A DNA stretch of 64,000 nucleotides from Thermosyntropha lipolytica DSM 11003 (GTDB lineage: Bacteria; Bacillota; Syntrophomonadia; Syntrophomonadales; Syntrophomonadaceae). The position numbers were made by a program, and so were the translations under genes. Of this stretch, positions 45,069 to 54,673 are shown in pieces (positions within the stretch are counted from its first letter, which is position 1; every line of letters starts with the position of its first letter). The stretch lies in the NCBI RefSeq assembly GCF_900129805.1, contig NZ_FQWY01000005.1, forward strand, positions 34,070-98,069, read 5' to 3'. The notes beneath the pieces are model-generated. The model did not search any database. It saw only the letters and a program-made list of their open reading frames with translations, and was not told the origin of the DNA.

Positions 45069-46224
45069 ATCTTATATATCCCATCGGGTCTACCGGGCTT
45101 CCATCTTTGCGCACCTCAAAGTGCAAATGGGGTCCGGTGCTGAAACCGGTGCTGCCTACTTTGCCTATAACCTCTCCTTTGGTTACCTTCTGCCCATTTA
45201 CGGCCACAAATCTTGACATGTGGGCATAAAGGGTAGACATGCCGTTGCCGTGGTCAATTATGATCATATTCCCATATCCGCCGTTATATCCGGCATAAAT
45301 GACAATACCGCTGTCGGCTGCCACTATATCTGCTCCCATAGGAGCTCCTATATCTACTCCCGTATGCAGCTTGCGCACCTGTAATATCGGGTGAAAGCGC
45401 ATGCCAAAAGGCGAAGTTATCGTATAATAGCCCGGTGTTGGCCAGGTATATACCCCGGTTCCCAGAGCCGGACCGCTGTTTTTGGACTGCAGCTGGCGGA
45501 TAACCGATTCCAGCTGCCGGGACAGCTCTTCCAGCTCATTAAGTGCTTTTTCGTACTCTTTAGCTTCCATCTGCAGCTGATTAAAAAGCTGGGCTTTCTC
45601 CTGTTTCTTAGCTTCCAGGGCTTCCTTCTGGGCAGCCTGTTCTTCTTTAATATTTACCAGCTCTTTCTTTTTTACCTCCAGGTCGCTTTTCTGCATCTTA
45701 AGCTTATCCCGCTCGGCCTCTATCTCTTCAATAAGCTGCCGGTCCTGTTCGACAATCATGCTCAGCATATCATAACGGGTTATAAAATCCTTAATATCCG
45801 TAGCGGAAAAAAGGACTTCCAGATAAGATACATCACCGGTTTCATAGATAAAAACCAGACGTTCCCGTAAAATATCTACCTTGGCATTAAGCTTCGCTTC
45901 CGTTTCTTCGATCTCCTTCTCCTTTATGGCAATATTTTCTTCCAGGAGGCCAATCCGGTCATCGAGCTGGTTAATTTTCTTTTCTGTATTCAGAATATCA
46001 GACTCTATGCCTTTTATCTGCCCCCAAACCGAATTAGCTTCCTTCTTCTTGTTTTTCAGCATCTGCTGATTAGCTTTTATCTGGCGGCTAACTTCATTGA
46101 GTTCCCGCTTCTTCTCCTCCAGCTCATCGGCATAAACCGGAAAAATAGCTCCCAGTAAAAGACAGCAGGCTAAAAACAAGGCTAAATATCCGGGTTTTCT
46201 CTTCTCTCCCCTTAATCCAAACAA
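45067..46224 (-). CDS. Murein hydrolase activator / M23 peptidase with coiled coil
   Basis: A 385-residue exported protein: membrane segment or signal at about 10-32 (YLALFLACCLLLGAIFPVYA), a long coiled coil at about 33-245, and a C-terminal LytM/M23 peptidase with HTGVDIGAPMGADIVAA, YGNMIIIDHGNGMSTLYAH and GPHLHFEVRKDG, so the zinc ligands are present. It resembles EnvC/PcsB-type proteins that work with FtsEX to activate or perform cell-wall cleavage at division, and it directly follows ftsX. The start is TTG with GGGGAGG upstream. Confidence 0.92.
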   Translation of the reverse strand: MFGLRGEKRKPGYLALFLACCLLLGAIFPVYADELEEKKRELNEVSRQIKANQQMLKNKKKEANSVWGQIKGIESDILNTEKKINQLDDRIGLLEENIAIKEKEIEETEAKLNAKVDILRERLVFIYETGDVSYLEVLFSATDIKDFITRYDMLSMIVEQDRQLIEEIEAERDKLKMQKSDLEVKKKELVNIKEEQAAQKEALEAKKQEKAQLFNQLQMEAKEYEKALNELEELSRQLESVIRQLQSKNSGPALGTGVYTWPTPGYYTITSPFGMRFHPILQVRKLHTGVDIGAPMGADIVAADSGIVIYAGYNGGYGNMIIIDHGNGMSTLYAHMSRFVAVNGQKVTKGEVIGKVGSTGFSTGPHLHFEVRKDGSPVDPMGYIR

Positions 46225-46250
46225 AGGAAAATACCTCCCCTCTTGCCAGG

Positions 46251-47123
46251 CTAAACCTTAAGGAAGCGGTTTACGGAAATATAAGTCCCCACAATACCAA
46301 GCAAGCTTCCGACCCCTATAAGCCCCAGGTAAATGCGGTTTACCACTTCCGCTTTAGCTACCAGGGGCAGGAAAAAGACGGTCTGCATATTGCTTATGAG
46401 GGAATTATAGGCTAAAGCCAGAATGGCTACCGCTACCAGCGCGCCTAAAGTCCCCAAGATGAAGCCTTCAATAAAGAAAGGCCACCTTATAAACCAGTCG
46501 GTAGCACCGATAAGCTTCATCAGGTAAATCTCCTTGCGCCGGGAGTAAATAGCCAGCCTTATGGTAGTAGCAATCAGGAATACCGCTCCCAGGGCTAAGA
46601 GAATAATTACCGCCATACTTACTATCCTTATCCAGCGGGTAACCTGAAAAAGCTTTTCTACTACCCCCTGTCCGTATTTAACTTTATATATCCCCTCTAT
46701 CTTTTCGATTTTCCTGGCCAGATGCGGCACCTCACGGGGATCGCTGGCCTTTATTTCATAAGTATCGGGAAGCGGATTTTCGCCAATCGTCTCTTCCAGT
46801 TTTTCCATTCCCATCTTCTGCTGCAGCTTTTTAAGCCCTTCTTCCCGGGATACGAATTTCACCTTATCTATACCGGGAATGGCTGTAAGCTCTTTGCCTA
46901 TCGCTTTTACCTGGGAAGGAGTAAGGGACTTGTCGACAAAAGCAACTATTTCCACATCTGATTCCAGATGTTTCATAAAATTGCCCGCATTGACGGTTAA
47001 CAAAAGAGCTACTCCTAAAATAAGCACACATATGCATACGGTGGAAACCGTAGCCAGGGTAAGCAGCCGGTTGCGGGAAAGTGAACGCCAGGCTTCGCGC
47101 CAAAAGTAGGCTATATTTCTCAT
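46251..47123 (-). CDS. ftsX: Cell division ABC transporter permease FtsX
   Basis: Integral membrane partner of FtsE that couples ATP hydrolysis to extracellular murein hydrolases. The 290-residue protein has four membrane segments (about 22-44, 168-190, 215-240 and 260-282) with a large extracellular loop between the first two (VEIVAFVDKSLTPSQVKAIGKEL), and the coupling-helix motif RKEIYLMKLIGATDWFIRWPF. It overlaps ftsE by four bases (ATGA) and is followed by the M23 gene. Confidence 0.95.
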   Translation of the reverse strand: MRNIAYFWREAWRSLSRNRLLTLATVSTVCICVLILGVALLLTVNAGNFMKHLESDVEIVAFVDKSLTPSQVKAIGKELTAIPGIDKVKFVSREEGLKKLQQKMGMEKLEETIGENPLPDTYEIKASDPREVPHLARKIEKIEGIYKVKYGQGVVEKLFQVTRWIRIVSMAVIILLALGAVFLIATTIRLAIYSRRKEIYLMKLIGATDWFIRWPFFIEGFILGTLGALVAVAILALAYNSLISNMQTVFFLPLVAKAEVVNRIYLGLIGVGSLLGIVGTYISVNRFLKV

Positions 47124-47803
47124 GCCAGAAACTCTCCATTAGGATAATCTCCCACAACCTTCCCTTTTTCCAGAATAATAACCCTTTTGTGTGCATTCCT
47201 GACCAGTTCACGGGCATGAGTAGCCATAATAACCGTAGTCCCACGCCGGTTTATATCATATAAAAGTTCCATAATCTCACAGGAAGTATCAACATCCAGA
47301 TTGCCGGTAGGTTCATCCGCAATAAGCACCATAGGCTGATTAGCCAGAGCTCTGGCTATCCCTACCCGCTGCTGTTCTCCCCCGGAAAGCTCCCCGGGGA
47401 AACATTTTTCCTTGCCTTTTAATCCTACCATCTTTAAAAGTTCAGGTACTCTATATTTTATGTCATTAGGCTTAGCCCCTACCACTTCCATGGCAAAAGC
47501 GACATTTTCATATACCGTCTTATTTTCCAGAAGCTTGAAATCCTGAAAAACTATCCCCATACTGCGCCGCAAAGCAGGTATTTCCTTCCTCTTCATGCGC
47601 ACTATGCTGCGGGAAGCGATAAAAATCTGGCCCCGGGTCGGCTTTTCTTCCCGAAAGAGCATCTTGATCAAGGTAGATTTTCCCGCCCCGCTTGGCCCCA
47701 TTAAGAAAACAAATTCACCGCGATCTATCTTTAAGGACACATCATCCAGGGCTTTTACGCCATTAGGGTAGATTTTGGAGACATTGTAGAACTGAATCAG
47801 CAT
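47120..47803 (-). CDS. ftsE: Cell division ATP-binding protein FtsE
   Basis: ABC ATPase of the FtsEX complex. The 227-residue protein has Walker A GPSGAGKSTLIKMLF near 36, signature LSGGEQQRVGIARALA near 137 and Walker B LIADEPTGNLD near 159. A longer in-frame open stretch adds 52 residues, but the ATG at 47803 (MLIQFYNVSKIYPNG) has GGAGG upstream and gives the family length, and a terminator lies in the upstream part. It starts the ftsE-ftsX-M23 operon. Confidence 0.96.
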   Translation of the reverse strand: MLIQFYNVSKIYPNGVKALDDVSLKIDRGEFVFLMGPSGAGKSTLIKMLFREEKPTRGQIFIASRSIVRMKRKEIPALRRSMGIVFQDFKLLENKTVYENVAFAMEVVGAKPNDIKYRVPELLKMVGLKGKEKCFPGELSGGEQQRVGIARALANQPMVLIADEPTGNLDVDTSCEIMELLYDINRRGTTVIMATHARELVRNAHKRVIILEKGKVVGDYPNGEFLA

Positions 47804-47821
47804 CTTTTTTCCTCCTCGCCC

Positions 47822-47849
47822 AAAAAAAGACCACCCTTTTAAGGTGGTT
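47822..47849 (-). terminator. Intrinsic terminator after the transketolase pair
   Basis: On the minus strand AACCACCTT pairs with AGGGTGGT (loop AAA) and is followed by CTTTTTTTGGG. It ends the prfB/transketolase transcript before ftsE. Confidence 0.85.
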
Positions 47850-47879
47850 CTACAAAAATATGCAAAAATCCTTTTTCTT

Positions 47880-48818
47880 TCAGGATTTAATTTGCAGTAA
47901 ATTATGCACATTATTACATATTTCGGCAACCGTAAGCCCGTAATGTTCCAAAAGCTCATCTACCTTGCCTGACTGGCCAAAAACATCATTAATTCCCATT
48001 CTCTTTACCGGTACCGGACATTTTTCGCTCACCACTTCACATACCGCACTTCCCAAGCCCCCGATAATATTATGTTCTTCTACGGTAAGAATAGCCCGGG
48101 TTTCCTCAGCTTTGCGGATAAGGAGCTCTTCATCCAGAGGCTTTATCGTATGCATATCTACTACCGCAACATCTATCCCTTCTCCTGCCAGAACCTCGGC
48201 CGCTTCCAGAGCCTTGCCCACCATTATGCCGCAGGCAATTATGGTAACATCCTTACCCGGCCTTACTTCGATCCCTTTCCCTATTTTAAAATCCAGGCTT
48301 TCATCATATAAAACCGGCACGGCCGGCCGCCCCAAACGCATATATACCGGCCCTTCATGCTGATAAGCTGCCAGCACCGCTTTTTCCGTGCTTACCCCAT
48401 CAGCCGGCACTATTACCGTCATATGGGGCAGAGAACGCATAAGGGCTATATCTTCGATAGCCTGATGGGACCCTCCATCTTCCCCTACGGTTATGCCGGC
48501 ATGGCTGGCACAGATCTTTACATTAAGCCGGGCATAAGCGATAGAATTCCTCACCTGTTCAAAAGCCCTTCCCACCGCAAATATAGCAAAAGAACTGGCA
48601 AATACCTTTTTGCCCGTGGTGGCCAGCCCGGCTGCCATGCCTATCATATTCTGTTCGGCAATTCCGGCATTGAAAAAGCGCTCCGGAAACTCTTTGGCAA
48701 AATCGGAAGTCTTGGTGGATTTAGAAAGGTCAGCATCCAGAACTACTATATCATCATAAAGTCTGCCCAGAGCAGCCAGTGCTCTGCCGTAGGCATCCCT
48801 GGTAGCTATTCTCTGCAA
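47880..48818 (-). CDS. Transketolase, C-terminal subunit
   Basis: The 312-residue protein holds the PYR (DADLSKSTKTSDFAKEFPERFFNAGIAEQNMIGMAAGLA, about 28-68) and C-terminal domains of transketolase. The Glu of AEQNMIG is the ThDP-activating residue. With the neighbouring N-terminal subunit it forms the split transketolase found in many anaerobes and archaea, acting in the non-oxidative pentose phosphate pathway. The start is TTG with AAGGAGGTAATTGC upstream. It follows the N-terminal subunit by 25 bases. Confidence 0.92.
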   Translation of the reverse strand: MQRIATRDAYGRALAALGRLYDDIVVLDADLSKSTKTSDFAKEFPERFFNAGIAEQNMIGMAAGLATTGKKVFASSFAIFAVGRAFEQVRNSIAYARLNVKICASHAGITVGEDGGSHQAIEDIALMRSLPHMTVIVPADGVSTEKAVLAAYQHEGPVYMRLGRPAVPVLYDESLDFKIGKGIEVRPGKDVTIIACGIMVGKALEAAEVLAGEGIDVAVVDMHTIKPLDEELLIRKAEETRAILTVEEHNIIGGLGSAVCEVVSEKCPVPVKRMGINDVFGQSGKVDELLEHYGLTVAEICNNVHNLLQIKS

Positions 48819-48843
48819 AGCAATTACCTCCTTCTTGCCTGCC

Positions 48844-49677
48844 TTAAGCTAAGCCTAATTCAGAAAGCGCCCTTTTAAGCTCTTCTTCTTTCGGCGCTAC
48901 CCCATGCCATTCCACACGGTTTTCCATAAAAGAAACCCCTTTGCCCTTAACCGTTTCCGCCACTATCGCCGTCGGCTTCCCCTTAACCTTCCTTGCCTCT
49001 TCCAGAGCTTTCAGTATCTCTTCTATATTATGGCCATCAATGCTTATCACTTCCCAGCCGAAAGCATTAAGCTTATCCCCTACCGGTTCAGGAGACATGA
49101 CCTCACTTATCCTGCCATCTATCTGCAGCCCATTATGGTCAATAATAGCTACCAGATTGTCCAGCTTATAATGAGCTGCCGCCATAAAAGCTTCCCATAC
49201 CATGCCTTCCTGCAGTTCGCCATCACCTAAAAGGGCATAAACCCGGTAATCCCTGTTATCCAGCTTGCCCCCTAAAGCCATGCCTACCGCCCAGGATATG
49301 CCCTGTCCCAGCGACCCGGTTGAAGCTTCTACCCCGGGGAGTTTTTTCATATCCGGATGTCCCTGCAGAGGACTTCCCAGCTTGCGCAGGGTAGAAAGCA
49401 TCTCCTGGGGGAAAAAGCCTTTTTCTGCCAGAGCAGCATAGAGCACGGGAGCAGCATGCCCTTTGCTCAGCACAAAACGATCCCGGTTGGGATCCCGGGG
49501 ATTCTGGGGATCGATGTTCATTTCCCAGAAATAAAGGCAGGCTACTATGTCCGCCGCCGAAAGAGAACCGCCAGTATGGCCGGATCCGGCCTGGGTCAGC
49601 ATTCGTAAAATATGGCCCCGTAAAACCCGGGCCTTAGCCTCCAGGTTTCTTATCACCTCAGCATTTATTGCGCGCAA
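48844..49677 (-). CDS. Transketolase, N-terminal subunit
   Basis: The 277-residue protein is the ThDP pyrophosphate-binding half: [18 protein letters not shown] near 33, [15 protein letters not shown] near 70, [16 protein letters not shown] near 118 and the metal-binding motif [15 protein letters not shown] near 151. It is the first of the split pair, 14 bases after prfB. The start is TTG with AAAGGAGGAG upstream. Confidence 0.93.
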   Translation of the reverse strand: MRAINAEVIRNLEAKARVLRGHILRMLTQAGSGHTGGSLSAADIVACLYFWEMNIDPQNPRDPNRDRFVLSKGHAAPVLYAALAEKGFFPQEMLSTLRKLGSPLQGHPDMKKLPGVEASTGSLGQGISWAVGMALGGKLDNRDYRVYALLGDGELQEGMVWEAFMAAAHYKLDNLVAIIDHNGLQIDGRISEVMSPEPVGDKLNAFGWEVISIDGHNIEEILKALEEARKVKGKPTAIVAETVKGKGVSFMENRVEWHGVAPKEEELKRALSELGLA

Positions 49678-49691
49678 CCGTAACTCCTCCT

Positions 49692-50793
49692 TTATTTAAA
49701 AGCCTTCTGCTTAAGGCAGGCATAGATAAACTCGTCTATCTCTCCATCCAGAACAGCACCGGCATTGCCTATTTCCACCCCGGTGCGGTGGTCTTTGATA
49801 AGGGTAAACGGATTTAAGGTATAGGTTCTTATCTGGCTTCCCCAGGCTATCTCTTTATATTCTCCCTTCAAACTCTGCAAATTATCCTCCCGCTCTTTCT
49901 GTTTCAGTTCATAAAGGCGGGCAGCCAGTATTTTCATCGCACTTATCCGGTTGGCGTGCTGTGACCTTTCATTCTGGCACTGCACTACGATCCCGGTAGG
50001 AATATGGGTTATCCTTACTGCCGAATCAGTCTTGTTAACATGCTGTCCTCCTGCTCCCCCGGCCCGGTAAGTGTCAATCTTCAAATCTTCCGGATTTATG
50101 TTTATCTCTATCTCCTCATCGATCTCAGGCAGCACGCTTACCAGGGCAAAAGAAGTATGCCGGCGGCCTGAAGCATCAAAAGGCGATATGCGGATCAAAC
50201 GGTGGACCCCGGCTTCACATTTCAGCTTGCCGTAAGCATAAAGCCCTTTGACCATAAAAGTTACGCTCTTTATACCAGCTTCTTCGCCGGCCACATAATC
50301 CATCATCTCTACTTCATAGCCGGAGTTCTCCGCCCATCTGGTATACATGCGCAGAAGCATCTCCACCCAGTCCTGAGCTTCCGTTCCGCCGGCTCCGGCA
50401 TGCAGGGAGACAATAGCATTTTTGGCATCATGTTCGCCGGAAAAAAGGGTTACCAGCTCAAAATTTTCCACCCGTTTAACCAGCCTTTTTAGCTCCTTTT
50501 CCATTTCCTTTAAGATCTCTTCATCCCCTTCTTCCTCGGCCACCTCCAGCATATCCCTTATATATAAGGCATCGCGGAGCAGGTTTTCATAATCCTCAAT
50601 CTCATCTTTAAGGCTGCTCATAGCCTTCAAAACTTCCTGCGCCTTTTGGTTATCATCCCAGAAGCCTTCCTTAAGGCTCTCCTTTTCCAGTTCAGCCAGT
50701 TTAAACTTTTTCCCTTCCAGGTCAAAGAGAAACCCTCATCTCTTCCAGACGTTCAGCCAGCTCCCTGGCAATCTCCATGGGATTATCAAACAT
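49692..50793 (-). CDS. prfB: Peptide chain release factor 2 with programmed +1 frameshift
   Basis: RF2 recognises UGA and UAA stops. The first frame encodes [20 protein letters not shown] then VSL and an in-frame TGA (50722-50724); translation must shift +1 at CTT-TGA-C to continue as [15 protein letters not shown] into the main frame. The joined product is about 366 residues, the usual RF2 length. The GGQ loop ([20 protein letters not shown]) is intact, and the tripeptide-like SPF stop-recognition motif ([12 protein letters not shown]) is present. ATG at 50793 has AAAGGAGGAGG. It is not a pseudogene. It lies between secA and the transketolase genes, as prfB follows secA in Bacillus. Confidence 0.95.
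50716..50735 (-). promoter_or_regulatory. RF2 programmed frameshift site
   Basis: On the minus strand the slippery site reads AGGGTTTCTCTTTGACC: an internal Shine-Dalgarno-like AGGG, then CTT TGA C. Low RF2 leaves the ribosome paused at UGA so that it slips +1; high RF2 terminates. This is the standard autoregulatory loop. Confidence 0.9.
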
Positions 50794-50820
50794 CAGAAAT
50801 CCTCCTCCTTTGCCTTCGGC

Positions 50821-53313
50821 CTAAACAGCTTCCCGGCCGCAGCACTTCTTATATTTCTTCCCGCTGCCGCAGGGGCAGGGATCATTGCGTCCCACCTTTT
50901 CGCCTACTCTAACCGGGGTTTTAACCTCTTCTTCCCCATGGCTGGTAAAAGTCTTTCTTTCTTCCAGCTTCTGGGCCACCCTTACCCTCAGTATATAGCG
51001 TACTACATCTTCTTTGATACTGAAAACCATATCCTGGAAAGCCTCATAGGCTTCAAACTTGTATTCAATAAGGGGATCTTTATGCCCGTAGGCCCGCAGG
51101 CCTATGCCGCTGCGCAGCTGGTCCATAGCATCAATGTGGTCCATCCACTTTTCATCAATAATCCTGAGCATAATCCACTTTTCAATTTCCCGCATGTTTT
51201 CACTGCCGATTTCCTGTTCCCTCTGTTCATAAAAATCCTTCGTCTTTTCTGCCAGGAAGGATTTAACTTCCCTGCGGGTCATCCCTTTCAGGTCTTCTTC
51301 GGTAAAATCAGGCTTCGGCAGTATATTCTGTTCCACATAATTCATAAGTCCAGCAAGATCCCACTCGTCTGCATACCTGGCTTCCCCGGCAAAACTGTCT
51401 ACCACCTTATCCACGACATCATCGATCATGCTGAAAATAGTCTCTTTCAGATTTTCGCCGAAAAGAACCTTCTTTCTTTCTCCATATATGACTTCCCGCT
51501 GTTTATTTATAACATCATCATATTCCAAAACCATCTTGCGGATACTGAAGTTGCGGGCTTCTACCCGCTTCTGGGCATTTTCAATCGCCCTGGTTACCAG
51601 ATTGTTCTCAATAGGCATATCATCATCCATGCCCAGCCTATCCATAAGCCCTTCGATGTTGGCCGAGCCAAAAAGCCGCATGAGGTCATCTTCCAGGGAA
51701 ACATAAAAGCGCGACTCGCCGGGGTCTCCCTGACGTCCTGATCTTCCCCGCAGCTGGTTATCTATGCGCCGGGCTTCATGCCTTTCCGTTCCCAGCACAT
51801 AAAGGCCGCCCAGCTCTTTAACCCCTTCGCCCAGCACGATGTCGGTTCCGCGGCCGGCCATGTTGGTAGCTATAGTTACGGCATACTTCTGTCCGGCTCT
51901 GGCTATAATCTCCGCCTCTTTTTCATGGTGCTTGGCATTGAGCACCTGATGGGGGATACCCCGTTTAGTCAGCATCTTGCTTAAAAGCTCTGATTTTTCG
52001 ATCGATATAGTCCCCACCAGAACCGGCTGGCCTTTTTTATACCTTTCAGCAATATCTTCAACCACCGCTTTAAATTTCCCCATTTCCGTACGGTAAACCA
52101 CATCCGGCCTGTCTATGCGTATCATCGGCTTATGGGTGGGAATAACCACCACATCCATGCCATAAATCTTGCGGAATTCCTCTTCTTCCGTCTTGGCCGT
52201 ACCGGTCATGCCGGCCAGCTTGCGATACATGCGGAAATAATTCTGAAAAGTTATGGTAGCTAAGGTCTGGGATTCTTTCTCAATCTTAACCCCTTCCTTG
52301 GCTTCAATCGCCTGATGCAGGCCATCACTGTAACGGCGTCCAAACATAAGCCGCCCGGTAAATTCATCGACAATAATCACCTTGCCGTCTTTAACTACAT
52401 AATCCCGGTCCCGGTGCATGAGAAAATGGGCTTTTAGCCCCTGGTTTATATGATGGGCCAATTCCATATTTTCGGCCAGGTTCTCGACCCCGAAATATTT
52501 TTCCGCCTTCCTTACCCCTTCTTCGGTAAGGGTTACTATATGGGCCTTTTCATCTACCTTATAATCCACTTCTCTTTCCAGACGGGGCACAAACCTGGCA
52601 ATCTGGTAATAGAGATGGGTGGGTTTATCCCCTTCCCCGGAAATTATAAGGGGGGTGCGCGCTTCATCTATCAGTATGGAATCCACCTCGTCAACGATGG
52701 CATAATGAAGATCGCGCTGCACCATATTCTCCGGCCTTATAACCATATTATCCCTTAGATAGTCAAAGCCGAATTCATTATTAGTACCATAGGTAATATC
52801 ACAGCTGTAAGCATGTTTCCTTTCCTGGTAATCAAGGCCATGTACGATAACCCCTACCGTAAGGCCGCAGAACTGGTAAACCGGGCCCATCCACTCAGCA
52901 TCGCGCCTGGCCAGATAATCATTTACCGTCACCACATGGACACCCTTGCCTTCCAGGGCATTGAGATAAGCAGGCAGAGTAGCCACCAGGGTTTTCCCTT
53001 CCCCGGTCTTCATCTCCGCTATACGGCCCTGGTGCAGGACAATTCCTCCCATAAGCTGGACATCAAAATGCCTCATGCCCAGCGTGCGGTAAGCAGCTTC
53101 CCTTACCAGAGCAAAAGCTTCGGGCAGTATATCATTCAGGCTTTCTCCCTTTTCTATCCTCTGCTTAAACTCCTGGGTTTTCCCCGGAAAATCTTCATCC
53201 CGTAATCTTTTAAATTCCGGCTCTAAAGCATTGATCTTATACACCGTTTTGCTGAGCTTTTTAATCTCTTTTTCATTGTCGTCAAGTATGCGGGCCAAAA
53301 AATCCTTAATCAT
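50821..53313 (-). CDS. secA: Protein translocase ATPase SecA
   Basis: Motor of Sec-dependent export. The 830-residue protein has Walker [19 protein letters not shown] near 100, [15 protein letters not shown] near 208, helicase motif [16 protein letters not shown] near 490, [33 protein letters not shown] split as usual, and the C-terminal SEC-C zinc motif [14 protein letters not shown] chose the ATG at 53313 ([12 protein letters not shown]), which fits the family N-terminus and has GAGG upstream; the frame stays open to a TTG at 53334 inside a hairpin. It lies between hpf and prfB as in Bacillus. Confidence 0.97.
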   Translation of the reverse strand: MIKDFLARILDDNEKEIKKLSKTVYKINALEPEFKRLRDEDFPGKTQEFKQRIEKGESLNDILPEAFALVREAAYRTLGMRHFDVQLMGGIVLHQGRIAEMKTGEGKTLVATLPAYLNALEGKGVHVVTVNDYLARRDAEWMGPVYQFCGLTVGVIVHGLDYQERKHAYSCDITYGTNNEFGFDYLRDNMVIRPENMVQRDLHYAIVDEVDSILIDEARTPLIISGEGDKPTHLYYQIARFVPRLEREVDYKVDEKAHIVTLTEEGVRKAEKYFGVENLAENMELAHHINQGLKAHFLMHRDRDYVVKDGKVIIVDEFTGRLMFGRRYSDGLHQAIEAKEGVKIEKESQTLATITFQNYFRMYRKLAGMTGTAKTEEEEFRKIYGMDVVVIPTHKPMIRIDRPDVVYRTEMGKFKAVVEDIAERYKKGQPVLVGTISIEKSELLSKMLTKRGIPHQVLNAKHHEKEAEIIARAGQKYAVTIATNMAGRGTDIVLGEGVKELGGLYVLGTERHEARRIDNQLRGRSGRQGDPGESRFYVSLEDDLMRLFGSANIEGLMDRLGMDDDMPIENNLVTRAIENAQKRVEARNFSIRKMVLEYDDVINKQREVIYGERKKVLFGENLKETIFSMIDDVVDKVVDSFAGEARYADEWDLAGLMNYVEQNILPKPDFTEEDLKGMTRREVKSFLAEKTKDFYEQREQEIGSENMREIEKWIMLRIIDEKWMDHIDAMDQLRSGIGLRAYGHKDPLIEYKFEAYEAFQDMVFSIKEDVVRYILRVRVAQKLEERKTFTSHGEEEVKTPVRVGEKVGRNDPCPCGSGKKYKKCCGREAV

Positions 53314-53330
53314 AACCAACCAACCTCTTT

Positions 53331-53360
53331 TCAAAAAAACAAGGAACCATAAGGTTCCTT
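53331..53360 (-). terminator. Terminator-like hairpin in the hpf-secA gap (possible secA attenuator)
   Basis: On the minus strand AAGGAACC-TTAT-GGTTCCTT is followed by GTTTTTTT and, only about 18 bases later, by the secA ATG. It is a good intrinsic terminator for hpf. A promoter-like pair lies upstream of it, so it would also sit inside any secA leader. Confidence 0.85.
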
Positions 53361-53381
53361 AATATTCTTATCTAATTTTAT

Positions 53382-53411
53382 ATAATAGCACTTTTGCCCC
53401 TTTAACTTCAA
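53382..53411 (-). promoter_or_regulatory. Candidate secA promoter
   Basis: On the minus strand TTGAAG (53406-53411), directly after the hpf stop codon, and TATTAT (53382-53387) are 18 bases apart. Transcription would start near 53375, ahead of the terminator-like hairpin. Confidence 0.55.
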
Positions 53412-53948
53412 CTAATCAAAATGCGGCTCAATCAGGCCATAATTGCCGTCATGCCTTCTATATACAACATTTACCTCTTCCGTTTCCGCATTGAAAAAGA
53501 CAAAAAAGCTATGTCCTAAAAGATTCATCTGCATAATAGCTTCTTCTGCATCCATAGGCTTCAAGGCAAACCGCTTGGTGCGCACGATCTTGAATCCTTC
53601 TTCTTTCTCCGCTTCCTCTTTAACCTCTTCAGCTACTGCCTGCTTAAAGCCAGCTGCTTTGTGGTGTTTATAAAGCCTGGTCTTATACTTTTCTATCTGC
53701 CTTTCCAATTTTTCCTGTACGGCATCGATAGAAGCATACATATCCTCCGTAGCCTCTTCTCCCCGCAGTATTATGCCGTTTAAAGGTATCGTAACCTCGA
53801 CTTTATGTTTTTCTCCTTCTATGGAAAAAGCAACCTGGGCAGTTCTCACATCCTCGATGTATTTTTCCAGTTTGGAAAGCCTTTTTTCCGCATAATCCTT
53901 GAGCGCCTGCGTAACTTCAATATTCTTTCCCCGAAATTCAAACTTCAT
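53412..53948 (-). CDS. hpf: Ribosome hibernation promoting factor, long form
   Basis: Binds 30S subunits and pairs ribosomes into inactive 100S dimers in stationary phase. The 178-residue protein has the N-terminal S30AE domain (KFEFRGKNIEVTQALKDYAEKRLSKLEKYI) and the C-terminal dimerisation domain (VRTKRFALKPMDAEEAIMQMNLLGHSFFVFFNAET) typical of long HPF. A GGAAGGAG ribosome site precedes the ATG. Its position just before secA matches Bacillus yvyD. Confidence 0.95.
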   Translation of the reverse strand: MKFEFRGKNIEVTQALKDYAEKRLSKLEKYIEDVRTAQVAFSIEGEKHKVEVTIPLNGIILRGEEATEDMYASIDAVQEKLERQIEKYKTRLYKHHKAAGFKQAVAEEVKEEAEKEEGFKIVRTKRFALKPMDAEEAIMQMNLLGHSFFVFFNAETEEVNVVYRRHDGNYGLIEPHFD

Positions 53949-53973
53949 ATAACCACTCCTTCCCTTATCCTGC

Positions 53974-54027
53974 AGGTCATCTATATTTATATGACCTTGC
54001 GGTTTAGACTCCTAAAGCCCCAACCGC
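53974..54027 (-). other. Structured hpf leader (two adjacent hairpins)
   Basis: Next to the ribosome site, AGGTCAT and ATGACCT (53974-53997) form one hairpin. Just upstream, GCGGTT and AACCGC (53999-54027) enclose TTTAG-GAGT-CTAAA as a continuous 3' arm with a GGGGC bulge on the 5' arm. No T-run follows, so these are not terminators; they may be a regulatory or stabilising mRNA leader. No known riboswitch class is recognised. Confidence 0.5.
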
Positions 54028-54168
54028 AAAAGCAATACCTGAAAGAGATGAACTAACCTTTTTTACCTTATCTTTATATATATTTTACCATAGGTTAAAA
54101 ATTCTACTCTACTTAAACAAAATCCTGCATAAGGTGAATATTATTGTCAAAATTTTTCTAAAAAATAC

Positions 54169-54190
54169 AAAACCGGGCTTAAAGCCCGGT
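54169..54190 (-). terminator. Intrinsic terminator after the zinc-ribbon gene
   Basis: On the minus strand ACCGGGCTTTAAGCCCGGT is self-complementary and is followed by TTTGTATTTTTT. It lies 15 bases past the stop of the zinc-ribbon gene and precedes the hpf leader. Confidence 0.85.
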
Positions 54191-54204
54191 AAATATTCCT
54201 TTTA

Positions 54205-54504
54205 TTAATACGCTGCTCTTCTTTGCGCCTGGAAACAATCCATGCAGTAAACAGGTCTGCCATCTACAGGCTTAAAAGGAACTTTGGTATCTGCTCCGCA
54301 GCTTGCACATACGGCACTGTACATTTCTCTGGGAGCACGGCTGCTGCGGCTGCTGCTACTGCTACTGCGGCGAGCACCTCTGCACTCCTTGCAGCGTTTA
54401 GGTTCATTTTCAAAACCTTTCTCCGCATAAAACTCCTGTTCTCCGGCAGTAAACACAAATTCCCTGCCACAATCCTGACATACTAAAGTTCTGTCCTCAA
54501 ACAT
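54205..54504 (-). CDS. Double zinc-ribbon protein, 99 residues
   Basis: Contains four CxxC pairs arranged as two zinc sites: CQDC (9-12) with CKEC near 38, and CASC near 68 with CMDC near 87, separated by an Arg/Ser-rich linker (ARRSSSSSSRSSRAPRE). The first half matches the probable zinc-ribbon family PF13451, the second the CxxC zinc-binding domain seen in cold-shock-like or RNA-associated proteins. It may bind nucleic acid; function is not established. It forms a single-gene unit with terminator. Confidence 0.85.
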   Translation of the reverse strand: MFEDRTLVCQDCGREFVFTAGEQEFYAEKGFENEPKRCKECRGARRSSSSSSRSSRAPREMYSAVCASCGADTKVPFKPVDGRPVYCMDCFQAQRRAAY

Positions 54505-54673
54505 CTGAAAGAATCCCTCACTTTGATCTTAGATTTCCTGTCGCAGATATTTCCTCTCCTGGAGGGATATCCAACTAACAGTATGTTCATTATATACCTT
54601 AGATAAAAAAATAGCAAGGAAAAGGACTCATTTTCTATAAAATTTTATCCTTTATCCCCTTGTGTCCTCTTTC

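Noticed and set aside
47804..47959. Longer ftsE with 52 extra N-terminal residues
   Set aside because: The extra part covers a terminator and lacks family similarity; the ATG at 47803 has GGAGG.
50631..50820. Apparent gap or truncated prfB 5' end
   Set aside because: It is the first frame and frameshift region of prfB, not an intergenic region or a pseudogene.
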